From: Bacillota bacterium
GTDB lineage: Bacteria > Bacillota > Dethiobacteria > Dethiobacterales > Dethiobacteraceae
Assembly (NCBI GenBank): GCA_012841735.1
Contig: DUUE01000415.1
Location: 1 to 9,590, forward strand
Reading direction: 5' to 3'
Length of the DNA: 9,590 nucleotides
Made by a program: the position numbers and the translations under genes. Of the stretch, positions 7,801-9,590 are shown in pieces (positions within the stretch are counted from its first letter, which is position 1; each line of letters starts with the position of its first letter). The notes beneath the pieces are model-generated. The model was given only the letters and a program-made list of their open reading frames with translations, searched no databases and was not told where the DNA came from.

Positions 7801-8330
7801 AAGACGACCTGCTGGTAATGTATGCGGGTGGCAATACCCACGGCCTGCTGGCGATGGGCGTCCATCCCGACCTGCTGCCCGGGTTCAGACCCGTTTCCGC
7901 AGTTGCCGCGGCACCGCAGCATGCCGGATTTGCCCTGCCGGACCTGCTGGTGAAGATCGGCAGGGGAGATATTGGTGCCGTTTTGGTGGCAGGTGATGAC
8001 CTGGAGCTTGACGACAGCGTCTTCGGTCCCGATACCCTGGTGATAGCCCTGGCAACCGCCTGGCGTAAGGACCTGGCCCGGGCCGACGTGGTCCTCCCGC
8101 TGGCTACCTTTGCCGAAACAGACGGCACTGTGATAAACAGCCAAGGCAGGCTCCTTCCGGTCAGGGCTGCCGTAACGCCGCTTGCCGGGCGCAGCAACCT
8201 GGAAATAATCGCCGCCCTGGCGGCTGCCCTGGGCAAACAGTTTCCCGGTTCGGCGGCGGAAGTGCTGGCGGAAGTACAGGCCGCCACCGGTCTGGACTTT
8301 GCCCCGGCAGAAGGGGAAGCGGCTTCTTAA
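4845..8330 (+). CDS. stnA: Large fusion subunit: HydA/NuoG ferredoxin region + NfnB/GltD FAD-NADP(H) module + NuoG-like molybdopterin-fold domain (StnA-like)
   Basis: 1161 residues. Residues 1-80 are a plant-type [2Fe-2S] domain (C36, C47, C50, C64). Residues 95-170 are an NfnB/GltD N-terminal cluster domain (C97, C100, C104, C108; CGRVCPRFCEDAC with C143/147/151/155). Residues 195-500 are the FAD/NADP module: FAD GGGPAG (200-205), GGMLRYGIPEYRLP (229-242), NADP-type GGGNTAMDAA (330-339), YRRSRDEMPA (354-363), and FAD-contacting AAGDC (472-476). Residues 571-673 hold CMSCGC...CELRRLC plus two [4Fe-4S] motifs (C620/623/626/630 and C663/666/669/673). Residues 695-1130 resemble NuoG/FdhA, starting with a [4Fe-4S] site (C700, C703, C707, C735). 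No H-cluster motifs and no catalytic Cys/Sec-His are seen. Inferred role: site of NADP(H) chemistry, and possibly of bifurcation, in a ferredoxin-dependent NADH:NADP+ transhydrogenase. GAGGTG at 4834-4839 supports the start, 32 bases after the previous stop. Confidence 0.85.
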   Translation: MPKVQIWIDGKEVWAEEGSNLLEAALAAGIHVPHLCHDPRLKPFGSCRLCFVEIEGGRGPVPSCGNVVTAGMKVTTDNETIRKLRKTALSLLMTEHCGDCVAPCQLACPAHIDIQGFIAHIANGKRDAAAALIKEQLPFASVCGRVCPRFCEDACRRNIVDEPVDICALKRYAGDYDLVNFNQYAPTPLPDTGKRVAVVGGGPAGLTAAYYLALLGHQITVYDRGPELGGMLRYGIPEYRLPKKTLDQEIKLITDLCAGVKLGQELGKDFTLDELQAEYDAVFLGLGSQAAQMLGLPGEDTPGILNGIGFLRAVVEGNPPALGRNVVVVGGGNTAMDAARTSLRLGAENVTVVYRRSRDEMPANLVEIEEAEEEGIQFRLLANPQSYICREGRVEELECIRMELGEPDASGRRRPVAIKGSEFTIPVDTVILAIGQALEKETVATCGLELCDRGNLQADPKTGATCLEGVFAAGDCVSGPKTVVEAVGAAKRAALAMDQYLRGERVVPAKDEFNCTMGENWQDIDPAVFDDKEKIPRESETILPPAERKADFREFNLGLTREAALAETKRCMSCGCQDAFDCELRRLCGEYDVDIKELGTHEKRYDIVHNDYLVQDENKCILCGNCVRICQEVQDNGVMGFVNRGFDTTVKPSMGLALSESQCESCGLCISACPTGALTAAQPCAKPGPFKAEKVVATTCTRCSTGCELEVHVSRDQIVSVTTPLRGGRNDGVLCHKGYFAAHYVHSRDRLTEPLVRAGDVLQATSWEKAVSAAASMLEHAKKLQGAGGLAVLVSPGLTNEENYLLQKLAREVLETNNIAGIGAADACAPAAAVSYSDLAASDFILVAGTDLTAEFSVLASMVRKAAEAGGKLAIVSEQPTRLDKYATHSLLVNTGYTADVLAALYGLAAEQGLVAEGAEMPCCAEDMRRLLDELPRLLRVGTAGLAAMLQDLAFAKRPVVIVTGDSVGCEEQELLAGLLAACGKKDDLLVMYAGGNTHGLLAMGVHPDLLPGFRPVSAVAAAPQHAGFALPDLLVKIGRGDIGAVLVAGDDLELDDSVFGPDTLVIALATAWRKDLARADVVLPLATFAETDGTVINSQGRLLPVRAAVTPLAGRSNLEIIAALAAALGKQFPGSAAEVLAEVQAATGLDFAPAEGEAAS

Positions 8331-8332
8331 GA

Positions 8333-8369
8333 AAAAACAGTGAGGCGCAGAACGTGCCTCACTGTTTTT
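8333..8369. terminator. Bidirectional intrinsic terminator between convergent genes
   Basis: A perfect 14-bp inverted repeat (AAAAACAGTGAGGC at 8333-8346; its complement at 8356-8369) can extend by two inner pairs (C-G and a G-U wobble) to a 5-base loop. The T tract at 8365-8369 serves the plus-strand operon, and the A tract at 8332-8337 becomes a U tract for the minus-strand aminotransferase transcript. It starts 2 bases after the large-subunit stop codon. Confidence 0.93.
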
Positions 8370-8413
8370 ATTTAAACCTGTTTTTGCCTGACGTCCGCCT
8401 TGGCGGCATTTTT

Positions 8414-9590
8414 TCAGACAAGGCTTTTGACAAAAGCCTCGATCCGCTCCAGCCCTTCCAGCATTTTTTCCCTGGAGAGGGCATAGGAGAGCCGGATAAA
8501 TTCCGGGGCGCCGAACCCTGTCCCGGGAACTACGGCCACCTGCTTTTCTTCCAGCAGGGCGGCGGCAAAATCGTCACTTGTCTTCATGGCGGTGCCGCGG
8601 CAGGAGCGGCCCAGGATGCCGGAGACATCCACAAAAACATAGAAGGCTCCCAGCGGTTCTATGCAGGACAGGCCGGGAATGGCTGCTATTTTTTCCACCA
8701 TGGCGTCCCGGCGGGCGGCGAAAGCAGCTCTCATTTCCGCCACACAGTCCTGCGGGCCCAAAAGGGCGGCGATGGTGGCTTTCTGGGCGATGGAATTGGC
8801 ATTGCTGGCCAGGTGGCTTTGCATGCTGCTCATCATTTTCGCCAGGACGGCAGTGGAGGCGGTATAGCCGATCCGCCAGCCCGTCATGGCATAAGCCTTG
8901 GAGACACCGTTGACCACAATGGTCCGTTCTTTGATTGCTTCTCCCAGCGAAGCAATGCTCACATGTTTTCCGCCGCCGTAAATCAGTTTTTCATTAATTT
9001 CATCGGAGACCACATAGAGATTATGCTCCACGGCAAAAGCGGCAATGGCCTCCAGTTCGGCACGGCTGTAAACCTGGCCCGTGGGGTTGTTGGGACTGTT
9101 TATCAGGATGGCTTTCGTTTTTTCCGTCAGTGCCTGCTGCAGTTCTTGCGGGGTAATTTTAAAATTATTTTCTTTGGTTGTCCCGACAATCACGGGGACG
9201 CCGTCATTCATTTTGACGATTTCCGGGTAACTTACCCAGTAAGGTGCAGGAATGATGACTTCATCCCCCGGATTGAGCAGGGCGGCAAAAGCATTGGCCA
9301 GGGAATGTTTGGCGCCGTTACTGACCACAATATTGTTTGCTTCATACTGCAGGCTGTTGTCCGTACTGAATTTCCGGCAAATTGCTTCCAGCAGGTCCGC
9401 GCTGCCGGCAACAGGTGTGTAGCGGGTAAAGCCGTCATTAATGGCTTTTATGGCGGCTTCCCTGATGTGCACCGGCGTGTCAAAATCGGGCTCTCCCGCA
9501 CCAAAGCCGATGACATCAATACCTTCCGCTTTCATTTGCTTCGCCTTGGCATCAATAGCCAGGGTGGGTGAAGGGGAAATGGCCTGAACT
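8414..9590 (-). CDS. aspB: Aspartate aminotransferase (class I, AspB-like), N-terminus cut by the window edge
   Basis: PLP-dependent transaminase interconverting aspartate + 2-oxoglutarate with oxaloacetate + glutamate. The frame stays open upstream of the ATG at 9535 and reads VQAISPSPTLAIDAKAKQ before it, a conserved AspB N-terminus, so the true start lies a few codons beyond base 9590 and the ATG is internal. Seen: the AGEPDFDTP substrate loop, SNGAKHSLANAF, NSPNNPTGQVY with the PLP-contacting Asn, SDEINEKLIY with the pyridine Asp, GVSKAYAMTGWRIGY with the Schiff-base lysine (codon 8897-8899), and FIRLSYALS with the carboxylate-binding Arg. Overall it resembles Bacillus AspB closely. Oddity: Bacillus AspB, as I recall it, has SDEIYEKL where this protein has Asn (codon 8993-8995). 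The gene is convergent with the transhydrogenase operon and shares its terminator. Other class I aminotransferase specificities are possible. Confidence 0.9.
   Translation of the reverse strand, partial: VQAISPSPTLAIDAKAKQMKAEGIDVIGFGAGEPDFDTPVHIREAAIKAINDGFTRYTPVAGSADLLEAICRKFSTDNSLQYEANNIVVSNGAKHSLANAFAALLNPGDEVIIPAPYWVSYPEIVKMNDGVPVIVGTTKENNFKITPQELQQALTEKTKAILINSPNNPTGQVYSRAELEAIAAFAVEHNLYVVSDEINEKLIYGGGKHVSIASLGEAIKERTIVVNGVSKAYAMTGWRIGYTASTAVLAKMMSSMQSHLASNANSIAQKATIAALLGPQDCVAEMRAAFAARRDAMVEKIAAIPGLSCIEPLGAFYVFVDVSGILGRSCRGTAMKTSDDFAAALLEEKQVAVVPGTGFGAPEFIRLSYALSREKMLEGLERIEAFVKSLV

Noticed and set aside
7002..8144. 380-codon open frame on the minus strand at the 3' part of the fusion gene
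   Set aside because: Also an antisense shadow; its composition is rich in Gly, Gln and His, with no recognisable domain.
4845..8330. Large subunit as an [FeFe]-hydrogenase (HydA)
   Set aside because: The N-terminus and operon partners are hydrogenase-like, but no H-cluster signature (TSCCP, MPCxxK or the C-terminal cysteine motif) occurs. MPCC at residues 921-924 lacks the needed context.
6927..8330. C-terminal domain as an active formate dehydrogenase
   Set aside because: The catalytic Cys/Sec-His segment is shortened and lacks the His, and the C-terminal molybdopterin-binding domain is missing; NuoG resemblance is better.
8395..8413. Second hairpin (CCGCC-TT-GGCGG) followed by a T run, as another terminator
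   Set aside because: The loop is too small for the full stem and only 4 bp pair with a normal loop; the strong hairpin at 8333-8369 already ends both transcripts.
8354..9571. 405-codon plus-strand open frame opposite the aminotransferase
   Set aside because: The minus strand encodes an intact AspB-like enzyme with all main motifs. The plus frame starts inside the terminator hairpin and has no plausible protein features.
1..9590. CRISPR arrays, insertion sequences, tRNA or rRNA genes, phage genes
   Set aside because: Read for spaced repeats, transposase motifs, terminal inverted repeats and tRNA-like sequence on both strands; none seen.

Overview
The window looks like chromosomal DNA of an anaerobic Firmicute of the Clostridia/Negativicutes type. 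The basis is the sulfur-transfer gene pair, a three-gene iron-sulfur flavoprotein operon of the sort found in acetogens and syntrophs, strong AGGAG-type ribosome binding sites, a Bacillus AspB-like aminotransferase, and a moderately GC-rich codon bias. The genus cannot be fixed from sequence alone.

Layout. (1) Bases 1-1929 hold the end of a plus-strand sulfur-trafficking operon: the C-terminal two thirds of a cysteine desulfurase, then thiI (tRNA 4-thiouridine synthetase without a rhodanese domain), closed by an intrinsic terminator. (2) Bases 1930-2153 are an intergenic control region with a good extended -10 promoter, an imperfect inverted repeat over the -10, and an 18-bp dyad resembling a Rex (NADH/NAD+ sensor) operator just upstream. 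(3) Bases 2154-8330 are a four-gene operon: a small stand-alone Lrp/AsnC effector-domain protein, a NuoE/HydC-like [2Fe-2S] subunit, a NuoF/HydB-like NADH/FMN subunit, and a 1161-residue fusion. The fusion joins a HydA/NuoG-type ferredoxin region, an NfnB/GltD-type FAD-NADP(H) module and a non-catalytic NuoG-like molybdopterin-fold domain. (4) A 14-bp perfect hairpin flanked by A and T tracts works as a shared terminator. (5) A convergent minus-strand aspartate aminotransferase gene runs off the right edge.

How the genes work together. The three large operon products have the parts expected of a ferredoxin-dependent, electron-bifurcating NADH:NADP+ transhydrogenase of the Stn (Sporomusa-type Nfn) class. 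NADH reacts at FMN in the NuoF-like subunit, NADP(H) at the FAD of the GltD-like module, and ferredoxin at one of the many Fe-S clusters. No H-cluster motifs are present, so this is not an [FeFe]-hydrogenase, and the formate dehydrogenase-like domain lacks a recognisable catalytic Cys/Sec-His pair. The most interesting points are the position of the GltD module inside the HydA/NuoG scaffold, the retained but apparently inert molybdopterin-fold tail, the unexplained Lrp-like first gene, and the possible Rex site.
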